Shown: positions 24,101 through 37,600, counted from the stretch's first letter. The stretch: DNA of 64,000 nt from Phoenix dactylifera (GCF_009389715.1 NC_052405.1:8659194-8723193), one strand, 5' to 3'. The notes: generated by a model not told the origin, from the sequence alone. Translations and numbers: made by a program.

Positions 24101-26823
24101 ATAATTTTCTCTTCTGCAAGTCCCTATGAGCCTTCTACATCTTATTAAAGAAAATTCTCAAAAAAAGAGACTCTATTCAACAATTAAGGTACTATCAAAA
24201 TTTAGGCAACAGTATTGGATTATATCAACAACAATGCTAGTACCAGTTACCAAGTCTCAATTGATATACTTTTTGTCCCAACATAAAATAATTAGCTAGC
24301 TAGTACTTTCGATGCTGACTAAGTCCACAATTTGACGATAAACCAAGCAGATTAGTTATATGAAACACTATGTAATTTTGAAAGGGCATTACCTTTTCCT
24401 ATAATCAGGCTTTAGTAAGTAGATAGATAGTCCGCAGATTATGACTACTGCATCTCTTGTACATTGTAGCCTTGCAAAAATGTCTGTGGGCTAGGCTAGA
24501 CCAAGGAACCATCAAATTACGCTAATAACAAGTTGCTAAATATCTTGACCTACATGGAGTTTCATGCTAACTAAACTATGTGGGAAATTCTGAATGTGGC
24601 ACATAATGGAGTGGCCAAAGGCTAGCGGCAGATACTTCAATGAAGGTGCAATAAGTTTACCCAAGAATCAAGCTAAGTGAAAAAAATGACCAAGTAACCA
24701 ACATGGTCAGATTTATATGTTTAAGTAATAAAAAAATTCAAATAGTGAAACTAAATAATTTATAATTCTTGCACGACGCATCGTATATTTATACTGGTGC
24801 TCCAACAAGCCCCTTGCCACTTAAGAGGCAGGATTTTGATTCCAGTATCCGCTCTCAAGAGATAAGGTGGATATAGGATAGAAGGTGGGGATTAGCTCCT
24901 CCTAATCTCTCATATTTATATATACACATAGAGAGAGGTCATCTCAAACAAGCCTTGCTCTAGCTCAAAGTTGAACACATGATCTTTCAAATCTAGGGGT
25001 GCAACTCTAAACAGCTAGGTCTAATCGACACCCCTAAGTTACCGAATCTTACATGACTCAACCAAATTCTATATTTGATCAAGCAAATCTGAATCTGAAT
25101 CCATTTCACAATTTCTAAACTGAAACTTAAGACCATGCGGAGTAAATTTAGGTCAGGTCAAGCTTGGATGTTACGCCGCCGCGCTACTTCCTCTTGCTTT
25201 ACATAAGAATTGGGTCATTTCAGAAGAAATACAGTTCAAAACCAAGTTAAGTGGATGGAGAAGTGATAGCTGAGTCATGCTTAGGTTGGATCAGTTTGCT
25301 TCAAATCAAGCAAATGTTTATCAAAATGTACTCAACCCTAGCCTGGCAGTACAAGGCCCCAAGCCATGGTAAGTTTGTTCAGTTAAATGGGCCTTTTGGA
25401 CACAATGGTATCAGCCGCCAACGGCCTACTTTCTACTCTCTACTTTTAGATTGTTTGGATTCATTTGCCCGGAGTGGATGGGATAAAGTGCCTAAATATC
25501 TAATGAACAAGAAATATTTAGATTCTTTTCTCTTGTTAAAAGTATAATATTATATAGAGTGCTCTAGATCTTGTCATCTTTTGACCAATCTAACAAACCT
25601 GGGGACTCCAAATATTTTGCAAAATGCAACATTTAGGCAAACTTTGGCCTTTTATGCCTCTATGCTTTAGAGAAAAGCTGCCGCCATGTCTTATGCAAGG
25701 CCTTGCTTGTTCATATGTAACCTTTTATATAGCATGGGTCTCTCTCTCTCCATAAAAAGAAAATTGATGCCGATATACTACCATCGCCATTGTTTCAATC
25801 TCGAATCTTTCCCAAGAGATGGTCATTAGAACATTGGCTTAGAAATGTAATGAAGATTTCATTATATCCAAGTTCTATTTGAAAACATGCAAGCCTTGTA
25901 CATAAGCATATCCATCACGAAAATCCAACATGTAAGGTAGGGTTAAAAATGATCAAAATTGTTCGTGAATAGCTTAGAATAAATTCAGTAAAGTTTGGAC
26001 TTACACTCAAAAAGTAACTTTGGCAATCAAGTTTTAATATTTATTGTCAAGCTTGGTTTGAGCTCAATTAGTCCTTTTTACTGGCAAGCCCAGCTCGAGC
26101 AGTCTACTATTTGACTTGGTTAGACTAGTTGAAAGATACCAATTTTCTAAAGACTCAATAATTCTTTTTTCACTCAAATATGTATTATCTCAGCAAAAAA
26201 ACCTTTGTTTCACTAGATTTCAAGTGAGATAGACAACAAATTTTTAATATTTTGAGTGGCTAGGCTTCCTAAAAAAATAATAATATTGAATGACAATTGA
26301 CATGTAATGGATATTTATTGGTGGTGCATTAGCAAGTAATCATGAATTAATCTCAAATAGAGCACTCATTTCTAGTGGAAGTTTGTTTCAACTGCATAGC
26401 GAACCTAAACCACCGCCAATCGACAAAGAAAACCAAACATGATATCGTTTTACTAAAAAAAAAATTGAAAACAATTCAAACATATAGCATTTATGTTGTT
26501 CATATCTACGGCACAATTGCGTCATTCTTTCTTCATGGATGAAGATATCCACCAACACCCATCATTGATGCCCTATCTACCACAATGCTATTGAAACCAG
26601 GCTCCTCCAAGCTAAATGACAAGTCTTGCACAAATTAAATAATGATCTCATCTTTTTGAGGATGGTGGACCAACCTAAAGGCTCTTGTGGTTCTTTTCAT
26701 GTGAACCCAATGGCTTGAGAATTAAGTAGTGCTCCTTTTGGGTTAGTGGTGGTGGTGGTGATGTTACTCAAAAGCCTCCAAGACCAGTTTTCCACCCTAC
26801 ATCATTTTGATGGTTCCCAACCC

Positions 26824-26907
26824 CACCACGTGGAGCCTTGGAGCGGATAAGCCACTTTGCGCAAAGGACGTGGCAAATATATTTCATGCCACGTGCGGCA
26901 GTGCTAT
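26824..26907. promoter_or_regulatory. Cluster of three ACGTG (G-box/ABRE-like) cores
   Basis: The sites are ccacgtgg (about 26825), gacgtggc (about 26867) and gccacgtgc (about 26895), within 80 bases, in a locally GC-richer patch. bZIP and bHLH factors bind such cores in plant promoters. No gene start is visible downstream, so the role is uncertain. Confidence 0.3.
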
Positions 26908-27049
26908 TGGAGGAGAGATCCCTGAAAGCACCTCCCTCGCCTCAGCCACTTGATTTCCTACAAGTTCTCATCCTTTGAAAGAAAGAAAATGATGTGCGGA
27001 TAAAGAGAGAGCGGGCTTAAATGCTTTTAAAAAACTCAGTTATTTGACT

Positions 27050-27280
27050 CTATGGTGTGAGGGGATGGCCAACTAATACATTGCGCTATCATCTGATTGA
27101 TCAGCGAAAGAGAGGCGAACAGGATTGCCGAGTTACCTTTTTTGTTGCTCATCATTCGAGAGAGATCTTGTGGACAGCGAGTATCATCTTTTTTTTTTTT
27201 TTTTTGACTCTGCTGCTGATAGTACTCATACTAGATTGACGTGAGCTACTGTTATACCAAAAAAAACAAATTTTATATTT
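27050..27280 (+). mobile_element. LINE 3' end, RNase H tail remnant
   Basis: Mixed reading frames recall the end of the RNase H domain of the LINE at 6945-7640: REANRI, then VAHHSREILWT, then a T-rich stretch and a short A run (from about 27260). The copy is strongly decayed, and its upstream border is unclear. Confidence 0.6.
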
Positions 27281-28049
27281 ATAATTATAAAAATATTTTT
27301 TATGTAGTACAAAAAAATTATTTAAAAAAAATAGAATTAATCAGAGTCAATAATTGTACATATCTAGTGCATTCTCCAATCCAACATCTCAATTTAGTGT
27401 AAGCATGGGAAAGATTAATGTTGACCAGCAAACCTAAGTCTTGCTCGTATTTGGTTTGAGAGCTTAGAAATTGAGTTCATTAAGAAAAAATTATCACCAT
27501 ATGTTTAATCGAACGAGAATTAATCTGGTTACGATTAAACCTTATTTGAAAAGGATTGCTAGAATTATATCGGGCTTTTCCTATACTTCTTCTATGACGC
27601 ATGCAACATGATAATCTAAAGAGTGATATAATGATCTAGATCAATTGAGTAAGCTTTCTCATTAAGAGTAACGTGTTGCTCTAGAAAAGGGAAAGAACTG
27701 ACAAGGACTCCTTGGAAGAAGGCAACGGGAGCGGCCTGTTTCCAGGGGGTGGTCCTGGTCGTGGGACGGTCGATGATTGCTAGGCTCCGTAATCTTCTGG
27801 CTCTTTATTGCATTGGGCCCGCAATTTGTACCTCATTGGCTTCATCAGCTGTAGCCTGTTCTTGGTACCGAAAGGATCACCAATACTCTATCCAAAGTTC
27901 ACCACCTAACTTCCTCTTAGTTCACACGTGCAACTCTCTCCAAGCACGAGCAATTGTCGCACGTGTCAGCACTCGATACCAAGCATGTGCAAAGTATCTC
28001 AACTTTCTTATTAATCATTGAATAAAACAAGACGGGAGGTATGAAGTTT

Positions 28050-28504
28050 GTCATCATATGCCCGGATTTCAAGTTGGTTGTGGCTGGTGGTTGTCATATT
28101 TTTGATAAATCGGTTCCGAAGGCTAAACTGAGGGCGGGATAGGTCGGACTGGGCTATGCTCGACATGTGTTGTAAGCTAGAGCTGTACTATTTGACGGTG
28201 ATTCGTCTACGAATATTGGCTGGATCCAAGGAGCCGTTGGTGGCGTAGATGGGTGGCCTCTTGCTTTGAGACTTCGGCCCATGATCTATTATGGCCTTTC
28301 AGGCCAAGTATGTATATAGAGAGACCAATAGAATTGCAGACTGAGTGGCCATCTACTCTAAAGATACCCTTTAGGTTGAAGAGAGGGAGCTACCTAATGT
28401 GCTCCAGAATTTGTTGTTTTTTAACTTTTTTTTTTTTATCTATTCGTGCTAAAATTGTATAAATCATTCCTTTCAGCAGCCGCAGCAGCAACAACAACAA
28501 CAAC

Positions 28505-28535
<31 letters not shown>
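28050..28535 (+). mobile_element. LINE RNase H tail, tandem copy 1, ending in (CAA)n(TAA)n
   Basis: Broken frames give VVAGGCHIFDKSVPKAKLRA, YARHV and FDGDSST-IGWIQ, matching the RNase H end of the 6945-7640 LINE. A CAA then TAA microsatellite (about 28485-28535) stands where the tail should be. The unit is repeated immediately downstream with period 485. Confidence 0.75.
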
Positions 28536-28973
28536 GTCATTATGTGTTCAGATTTCGGCTGGTTGTGGTTGGTGGTTGTCAGATTTTTGATACATCGGTT
28601 TCGAAGACTGAGCTGAGGACGGAATAAGCCGGACTGGGCTATGCTCGACGTGTGTTGTAGACTAAAGCTGTACTGCTTGAGGATGATTCGGCTACAATTA
28701 TTGGCTGGATTCAAGAAAGCATCGGCGGCATAGATGGGTGCCATCTCTTGCTTCGAGACATTTGGGCCATGATGTATTGTCGCCTTTCAGGCCAAGCACG
28801 TGTATAGAGAGACCAACAGGATTCCAGACTGAATGGCCTCCTATGTGGCTAACTACAGAGATACCCTTTAAGTTGAAGAGAGGGAGCTACCTAATGCGCT
28901 CCAGAATTTATTGTCTTTTAACTATTTTTTTAATGTATTCATACTAAAGTTGCATGAATCATCTCTTTCAGCA

Positions 28974-29014
<41 letters not shown>
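28536..29014 (+). mobile_element. LINE RNase H tail, tandem copy 2, ending in (AAT)n
   Basis: It is highly similar to the preceding unit (ggttgtggttggtggttgtc at 28561 against 28076) and ends in another triplet run (about 28974-29014). Frames are broken. The pair either arose by duplication of one insertion or by insertion of a second copy into the first one's tail. Confidence 0.75.
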
Positions 29015-29016
<2 letters not shown>

Positions 29017-30159
29017 TAATAAGAGGGAGAGAAGTGTTATAAAATTACAAGCAATCCTCATACGTGTCAACACTCAATACCAAACATCCTCTTGGGTGCG
29101 GAGTATCGGATCTTTCTTAATCTTTACATTGAATCTGGAAGCAGACAAGAGGGAGAGGTGTCATAAAACTACACGTTTCATTCATGCTATTTTTGGGCTT
29201 CGCTGACATTATCCAAGGTGCCCTACAATATCGTCTCTAGAGAGAATTATATTATGGTCTTAAAATATGGTTTTATGGGCGGCGCCTCTCGGAGTGAGTC
29301 GAGCCATAGAAACCAATCCGAATCGTCCAAGCTTAGAACAAGGCATGAAAAACATGACAAGAGATACTTTGTTATTTGTAATGCATTCTTTAAATGGGGG
29401 TTGACATTGGATATAGCTACAAGCCCAACAAGACGCCTTATGTGGTGGGGGTGGACTTGAGGATCCCCCCCAAAGCCTTAGTTTACATTTGTAAAATAGT
29501 AAAAATATATATTGTTTTTTATTTTTTATATTGTTGCTTGTATATATAAAAATATACTTTTGTGTTTTACTGAATCTAAGTTGTGGGCAGAGCTAAGTGT
29601 TTTTAATAAAAAAAAGCAGAGTTATTTATTCGTCGATGCACATAGCAAAGGAAGAATCGTCCTAGCAATGCTAAGTGACTTAGTCGGTAAAGTACCCGAG
29701 GTTAGGTACCAACAACCTAAATTCGAGTAAATAATAAGAATTACCAAATTAAAACCATTAAGTATATTATTAGACATGGGAGTTTAGGCAAAAATAGTTA
29801 CATGCTTGCGTATGTATTGTATCAGCATATTAGCAACAAATCACATGCAACCCTAACACTCGTATTAAAAGGGGCAAAATTAAATACTCTTTCGAGGTTA
29901 GTTTTCAGTCGCCTATGTGTCTAAATAATCCATTGCAATCTAAGTAGGTCGGCGGACATGCATAATTGCAAGCAATTAGCTTGATGCCTAAAACTTAAGA
30001 CATGGTCTAAAGAATTGGAAAACCCTATCTATATTGGATGGCTTATTATGAAGTCAAGATTTTTTTATTCCTTCTATAGGAGCAGCCAAGCAAGTTTCGT
30101 ATCTAATTTAGCTGCCATTGAAGCCTTTCATTAGAAAGAAAAGAAATGAGAAAGTGGGT

Positions 30160-30410
30160 CAGGTTGGCGTGGGCCCAATGCAATTCCAACTGCAAACGCG
30201 GACAACTACTGGCGAGAGATGACGTGTCCTTCACTCGGAGCGGCCTAACGGCGCTGGCGTCTCCGTCATCGAAGGCGTCGCTTTCGGGCCGCTAACGTTC
30301 AGAAGTAACGGTGTCGGCGAATCGACGCTTCCGACTGTGCCCGGAGACGATCCCACCGCCAATCAAACGGGAAACCCGATTTCCGTTTCTACCCCTGGAA
30401 TTTGCTTGAG
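30160..30410. other. CpG-rich patch inside the gene desert
   Basis: GC-rich sequence with many CG dinucleotides (cggcctaacggcgctggcg, gcgtcgctttcgggccgcta and similar) stands out from AT-rich flanks. It resembles a plant promoter or first exon, but no open frame or downstream exon was recognised. Confidence 0.4.
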
Positions 30411-31135
30411 TTTACCATCATGGTTTAGAATATGTGAAGAAATGATTTATAAAAGGACACTAGTTAAATGGAAATCTTAATAACTCCCATAATTTAGTTT
30501 TTATACTACATTCTTTTATATCATAATAAAATTCAGATAGGTGGGAGCCTTGCTAAATACTAAAGTAAAGGCTGAATTCCAAATCGCTTGGATCAACACA
30601 AAATACTTTTATCAAATTGGTCAATTAACATCATGTTATAAAGATCTTTATATATATTTATATAGTGTGTAGAAATAGAAGAAAAAGTGTTGAATAAAAT
30701 TAGGATTAGGATAGGGCTTGAATCTAGTTTTGGACAAAAACTTTACTAAATGAATGAGTAACACATCCATAGTAACAACAAAAATTATTCTATAAAATAT
30801 TTTTTTTAAATTAAATATCTATGCTTTAAAAATAACATTTTTATTTGAGAGAAAATGGCATGAGGAAATAATGGTGTTATTTTTTCTATTTCATTCAACA
30901 TTTGGCATTGTAATGGCTATCAATGGCCATTATGAAACCATTGCAAACAAACCTATTAGTGCTAGGTCGTATAAATAGCAGGCATAATTTCACAACAATA
31001 TTAAATCGTGGTTTAAAAAGGTTTTGTTATTTAAATACATTAATTGCTATGCCATTCTTGTTTTATTCCTAATTTTGAATAATATCTATGATTTAAATTC
31101 TAGACTTTTTAAAGTCAAGTTCTTGGGGGTGAGAT

Positions 31136-31530
31136 ACTAATCAATCGTACTAATAATATTTTTAAAATAATTATCTAGTACATGGAAGGTTGCTACATCA
31201 TCCAACTTTCACATTGCTCTTCTATGCTTTATGCCACGACATGCATATTTCATGGATTGGCCTCATATGTTCGACTCAATGATAGACCTACTGCAATTTT
31301 CCGAAAAAAAAAGCTTTCGCCCTTTCTTTTCTTTTTTTCTCCTGGAATGACAATGGAACTACCATTTATTAAAATTGAACTAATTAGACTAATAATGTTT
31401 TTAGAATAACTATCTAGTACCTGAAAGGCTGCTACATCATCCAACTTTCACATTGCTCTTCTATGCTATATACCATGACATACCTCATTTTCATTCATTG
31501 GCCTCATATGTTTGACACAATGATAGGCCT
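31136..31530. repeat. Tandem duplication, period about 239 bp
   Basis: The block ctagtacatggaaggttgct (31175) recurs as ctagtacctgaaaggctgct (31414), followed in both by catcatccaactttcacatt and ggcctcatatgtt. The copies have diverged. No coding sequence was recognised. Confidence 0.75.
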
Positions 31531-33020
31531 AAAAAAAAAGGGTTCAACTTTTTTTTTCTTAAGAGCGACAATGGAGCTGCCGTTTTTGACTTGATCAAAT
31601 GCCTAGAAAACATTACCACCTTGAGTGAACCTAAGTTCTTCTTGGAAGAGAGGTGTAACCTACTACTCCCCAAGCTATAAATAGTTTTCACCTAAATGCC
31701 CGAATGGTTTTCATCTACAAAATTATATGAATGGAGCTTGTCTATATTTTCAGTGATTCATGTAAAAACATGAGCCCTCGTATACCGGTTCCGGAGCAAA
31801 TATAAAGTTTTGAGTCATGTCATCATTTCAGTGCCTTACTCATTGACTAGTAAGTATGGAAACTCGTGAGGCAAGGCCATGAATAATATTTAATACATCT
31901 ATTTATTATGAAACTTAAAGCAGCAACTTTTCAACGAGATATGGAGCCTCCTTAGATGTTTTTTTTTCTTCAAATAATTGTTTTTGGCAGTTCTCTATTT
32001 AGGGTTGCATCAAGAAAAAGAGTATGATCTTGAAAGGGGAGGTGTATTTGCTTTTCTGATATTCTTTGAGCAAATTTTTAGTTTTTTGCTTGCAGCTAAT
32101 GAGTTCTATAGAAAAAATATTTACAGAAACTCGATAGTTAATCTCTCCATTAATCAAACTATAACTTTATTCTGGTTGACCAGAACTTTAACAACACTCA
32201 TCATAAGTTTCAAAGTTTCTTTAATTTCTAGTCTCGAGTATCTATACACACTTATACCCCACCATGTACACAGTAACAAATAATGGTGTATACACAAATA
32301 TAAGTGTATACAGGGATAATAAAATTGCATGTAAGAACTAATATAAGCATGTGCAATATAAGCGCAAATGTGTGCATATCCTGTATAAGTATGTACACCA
32401 CTAAAAATTTAATGCTAGTGATCAAAGGACCACATAATAGAGTCAGATCAATGAAAGAACCAAGCATTAAGTTTTCCAAAAATTTATCTTCACTATTTGA
32501 AAATATTTTTCTAGTGATACAAAGTATAATGTATTCAGTATAGGTTTCACTGAAAAATATCATATAGTATTTGTCCAAAAGCTAATTAATTTTTGCTTCC
32601 ATGATATAAAAATATTTATAGAACAAGGCAATTTATTACTCAATAGTAAAGTTTGCTTACATAAAGAACACAACCACCAAAAAGTAGCTCCAAGGAGATT
32701 GGCCAGCCATTCGTTGCAACAAACACATGTCGATATCCGTGTGCTTTAATTAGACGTTATATTCACTCTTGAGGATAAATTGACTGCTAACAGGGGAATG
32801 CACCACATCAGGCATAGATTAAGTAAATCTTAAACTAAAAGTTAGAGGAAACTAAATGACATGAGCATTCTTACTTTATTTGTTGTGCAGAAGAATGCTT
32901 CTCAGCCAATAGTCACTATTTTACTTGAGAAGGATGCATGAGGGAATGAAGCTATACATTATAATCCTATCACCTACCAGCCATTTCCAGCCACAACATA
33001 TCCTTGGGCTCTAACTACTA

Positions 33021-33489
33021 GGGCTCATTTGGTTCGCGGGAAAAGAAGAAGGAAAAGTGTGGTCAACGAAAAAGTAATGAGATGCCTCTTGTTTGGTTGG
33101 AGTTTTCCAAGAAGAGAGATGGGAAAGTTGTATTTCTATGGAAATATGATTCCCATATTTCATGGGAAAGTCTTTCCTATGAGAAACATGGAAAAGTTAC
33201 TTTCCCATGAGGCGGAAATCATTCCATTTTTATTTTTTTCCAAAAAGGCCCTTCAGCATTAAAGAAGCATTAAAGATCTAATTTTTATTAAGGGTATAAT
33301 AGGAATTATATATAACTTTCTCAGAAAGTGGATCGTCAACCAAACATAAGCACTTTAAAAATTTGTCACTTTCCCATGGTCAACCAAACATGCCAAAAGT
33401 ACTTTCCTAGGCATCCTCTTCCTAGGAATCTACTTCCCATGAATCATATTCCTATGGGAGAAAATACTTCCCGCGAACCAAACGAGCCC
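33021..33489. mobile_element. Tourist/PIF-Harbinger-like MITE (469 bp)
   Basis: The left end is GGGCTCATTTGGTTCGCGGG and the right end, read on the other strand, is GGGCTCGTTTGGTTCGCGGG. A 3-bp duplication, cta, flanks it at 33018-33020 and 33490-33492. GGGCTCGTTTGGTT-type ends with a 3-bp target site are typical of Tourist MITEs. The inside is rich in TTTCCCATGG-type motifs in both orientations and encodes no transposase. Confidence 0.85.
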
Positions 33490-34462
33490 CTAGAGAAACT
33501 TGCTCTGCAGATTAACTCATACTTCAATTTATATAAAATTAACCAACAATATAATTATTCACTCACTATCATTTAAGCAAATCAAACAAAATGACACACA
33601 AAAACTATACAATAATGGTGCACACCCATGGTACATGTTCTTTGTTGTTAAACCATGCTTAAAAATAGTCTTACTGACAAGCAATCACAGTTGTATACAC
33701 AACAAATCAATCATTTTCATGAAAAAAAAGGTCTCGAAACTCCAACAAATGTTTTGTATGCAGATGAGCCTAAATTAAAAGCAGTGTAGGAAAATAAAAC
33801 CATGGCATGCTTATCTTATGATGAATTTAAAATATCATAATTTAGTTTCTACTTCACATTTGATGTCAAAATAGACTGCTTAAATTAAAATCATAAGGAA
33901 AGTAAAACACAAGGAAAGGAAAACACGGCATGTGTATTTTACGATAATTACAAAATATTATAGTTTAGATTCTTTTAATACATAGTTGATCTCAGAAAAA
34001 ATACACCATCCAATTATTGCAGAAGGAAAAAAAAAGGAAGAAAAACAAAGCAATATTGTGCAATGGCACTCTTTAGATCTGCCTGCTGTAAATAGCAAAT
34101 CATGATATTTATTCTAAATCTATGATAATTTCTCAGTGCATCATCTGTCTTGTTACATGATGATGCACTGTAATCTCAAATCTTATTATCTTTGGTCTGA
34201 ACTGATTTGCCGAAAGAAAAGCAAACAAGGTTGAATCCAAAATTTGGGGAACCCACTTGCAGCGTTTTCTTTCTACTGACAAAAATGTAACGAAGACAAA
34301 GGCTTTCACGTACAGGGGTATTTCGGTCAGAAAAATAAAGGGCAGGTGACCAGCGAAAGTTAGATTAGGCTTCTGAAGCTAGCCGTTGGCTAACGGCGTC
34401 GTCAAGAAATTATTCCGTGATCCACCAAACGACGAGAAATGATACCCAAACGGCGCACCCCG

Positions 34463-34472
34463 TACTATAAAG
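34463..34472 (+). promoter_or_regulatory. TATA box of the TCP11-domain gene
   Basis: The sequence tactataaag lies about 225 bases before the start codon, at the edge of a CpG-rich stretch. Transcription would begin near 34495-34505. The inferred leader is purine-rich at first, then CT-rich. Confidence 0.55.
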
Positions 34473-34689
34473 TCCATGCGAGCAAAGGACGGCGAGAAAG
34501 GAAGAGCGAATACCGCAGCGAAAGGAGTCGATCCAAAGAAACGTGCTCCTCCTTCGCTTTCCTCTTTCCTTCGATCACCTTCTCCTCTTGATTAATTCGT
34601 CTTTAATTCTTCGAAATCTTCGATTCGAGATCGTTTCAATCGCCAGCGAGAGATCCCTATTTCTTGCTCCCCTGTGGGCGATCGGGGCG

Positions 34690-37600
34690 ATGGAGTCGGC
34701 CGGTGATGTGGATTGGCCGGAGGCCGGGAGGCCCGCGGCGATCGCGCTAGACTTCCCGGCCGGGGAGGCGTCGGCGTCGCCACCGCCGAAGGTGCCGCGG
34801 AGGATCCGGCGGAGGCTCCTTGAGAGTAGGAGTAGCCCTCCGGCGAGCGTGGAGGAGATCGAGGCCAAGCTCAAGGATGCCGAACTCAGAAGACAGGTAA
34901 TTCTAATTCTTTTCTTGGAAAGTTTGATATTCTGTCGGAATGATGGAGTTTAGGTATGGTTTTGTAGAAAAATTGATTTCTTGCTAGGTTTTTGTTTGGT
35001 TCTGGCGGTGGGTTTTGAATTAGGGAATTTTTTGCGGTGGGGTTTGTGAGATTTTACACGCTAGCTTGGTATAGATGTGATTTTTATGTAGGAATAAGCG
35101 ATTTCTTTATGTAGGGTTTAAGATCTTTGAATTCTCTCCCCCACTTCAACCCCTGAATTACTTTCTTATAATCTTTTTCGTAGAGTTTAATGGGTTAATC
35201 TTGTTGATATTTTTGGGTCCTTGAGGAGTTCTCTAAGAAAATTATTGGCTTCCTGCCTATACTACTTTCTTTTGTAGAGAAAAAGATTGTAGTCTCCTTG
35301 AGAATTTGAGATTTATACGCTTGTTTTAGTTTTGTCTCTATGTTTTTTTTGAACCCTCTAGTTAACGTCGATGTACATGTCCTGCAGAGTTCTTGTCTAA
35401 AATAGTATTTTTAATCTTCTTTTTTGTTCTGTTGCTGGTGCTGCTGCTTAAATTATATTGGGCAACTTCTCCCAGTAGTCAGGTGCTTATACTCTTTTAA
35501 CTTTTAAGAATCTGATTGGTAGATTGATGTATCCTGATTAATATGTTGGTATGTGGAATTGCACAGAAATAATTTACCTCTTATTTTTAATAAAGAAGAA
35601 GAAAGAAAAACTTGCACTTTTTTGTTACCGACCTTGTAGACCCCCTTTCTTTCTCTCTTTTCTTTCGTATATGGCCAGGCTTAGAGAGCTGAGTATGTAT
35701 CTTTTGATGTTTGGTAATACAATCAAGAATCTACTGTCCCCATGTATTCAATTAGCTGATGTGAATATTGTCTGTATGCTCAAAACTAGAGATTTTTTCA
35801 ATCAAAGTCATAGTGAGAGAGTTGTTGAAGCCGGATTCTTTTCCAGTTTCTACCCTTTCCTCTTTTCTCCATCCTGGCAGTTGAAATTCATAAAATGCCT
35901 GCAAGAGTCATTTAATGGAAGAACAACCTACTTCATTATCTTCTTGGACATTATCCTTTCATATTGATCTGATGTTTATGATATCTGGAAGTTATATCAG
36001 TAGTTGTAATATTAGCCTTTTATTTTCAGTGGTTCCATCGATCTTATTATTTTAGTTATTTTGGTCTTTTCTTTTGATTTTTTTTGTTGTCGCTATGAAT
36101 ATTCTTACTGTTTTCTTCGAGAAGTTATCACGCAATGTTTTGATTAGTTGATTTTGCTTTAGTGGTTTGTAGAGTTATGTTTGGGTTTCATCTTTTCCCA
36201 TCAAAATGACCTACAATTTTTGCAGGAATCTCTCCCTTCTCCTTTTTAACTTTACAGAAATATGCTGGGCTATAGTCATTTCATTAGTCTTTTTCTTTTC
36301 CCCCTCTTACTTTTCAAATACTGAAGGTGCTTCTTTTGTCAGCAATTTCATGAGTGGTTGTCAAGCAAAGCAAGGCCGAAGCCAAGGAGCCCATCCTGGT
36401 CATCTCAAGAGGAAGATCTTGGTCAGAGGCTTGAAGCAAGGCTTTTTGCAGCTGAGCAAAAAAGGTATAATGATTGTCTTTTGCTCCCATTACAATTTTT
36501 TGTACAATTATTTACCCTGCTTGTGACTTTTGCAAAGTTTATTTCTCATGTTTGGGAATTTTTTAATTAAACTATTTTTAAAAATTTATTTGTTTTAGTT
36601 TTTATCTCTTTTTCAATATTTTTATATCTTTTTTGTTTTAATTTGTTGCTAATTGATATTAATTTAACCTACTATCTTTTTTTTTTAATCAAACCTTCTC
36701 ATTTTACTGTTTTAATATAACTTCAATGTATGATCCTGGATGGAGAGATTTGGCTGATTTGATGCGCTCAAGATAAGCTGTTCTTTGACTCTGACAACCA
36801 GTTATCATAATAAAAAGTGGTCTCGAGGCCTCTATAAGGGATTCTGTTATTATTATTATTATTATTATTATTTTTAGTTCATGTTTGAATGTTGATGAAT
36901 GACAAGTTAGTCTTTGACTGATTTTAAGTTCTATTTTTCCATAAGTTCTGGGGAGAGTTGCTTGTGCTTTCCATCATTTTTTGTGTCATCTGAAAACAAT
37001 GTCCTACATTGACAGATTGAGCCTTTTGGCAAAGGCACAGATGCGGTTAGCTAGGTTGGATGAGATACGACAAGCTGCTAAAACTGGTGTAGAGATGCGT
37101 TTTGAGAAGGAACGTGAAGAGCTGGGTACAAGAGTTGAATCCCGTGTTCAACAAGCTGAGGCAAACCGTTTGCGCCTTCTTGAGGCCCATATGCAGAGAA
37201 GGGCCGCAGCCCAGGAGAGAACAGCCAGATCCTTGTTGCAGCGGATAATCCGAGAGAACAAATATAAAGAGTATGTTCGTTCTGCAATCTTCCAAAAGCG
37301 TGCTGCTGCCGAGAAGAAACGGATGGGGTTGTTGGAAGCTGAAAAGAAAAGGGCACATGCCAGAGTAATGCAAGCACGCCGAGTAGCTAAGACTGTATGC
37401 CATCAAAGAGAAAGTGAGAGAAGAAGAATGAAAGAACAGTTGGAAAAACGTCTTCAAAGAGTATGCAAGTTTCTCCTTTCTTTATCTTTCCTTTTAGTTC
37501 ATTTCTGTAGCAACCCACCTTAGTATGTATAACTTCATAACTGACCATTATCAGTCCCTTGAGTTGGACATTGTGCAAACACTGAATAAGTTACAGAATA

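Larger units (their letters stand above)
21200..34400. other. Gene desert with repeats only
   Basis: No exon of a known family was found across about 13 kb on either strand. The open frames (longest about 100 codons) are AT-biased or repeat-derived. What can be named is listed separately: LINE tails at 27.0-29.0 kb, a G-box cluster near 26.8 kb, a CpG-rich patch near 30.2 kb, a tandem duplication near 31.1 kb and a Tourist-like MITE at 33.0 kb. A short GC-richer patch at about 22600-22790 may be a worn piece of a LINE reverse transcriptase (GFGDLGLR-like reading). I see nothing definite elsewhere. Confidence 0.6.

Noticed and set aside
24790-24870. Minus-strand tRNA-like gattttgattcc near 24835
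   Set aside because: T-arm-like sequence alone, with no matching acceptor or anticodon stems.
29665-29735. tRNA-like or SINE-like stretch (cttagtcggtaaagt, then ctaaattcgagt)
   Set aside because: Weak resemblance to Pol III A and B boxes, but no tRNA fold, tail or target duplication could be found.
31250-31691. Two small minus-strand frames with similar ends (SLSRTYEANP, SLCQTYEANE)
   Set aside because: The similarity comes from the 239-bp tandem duplication, not from paired genes.
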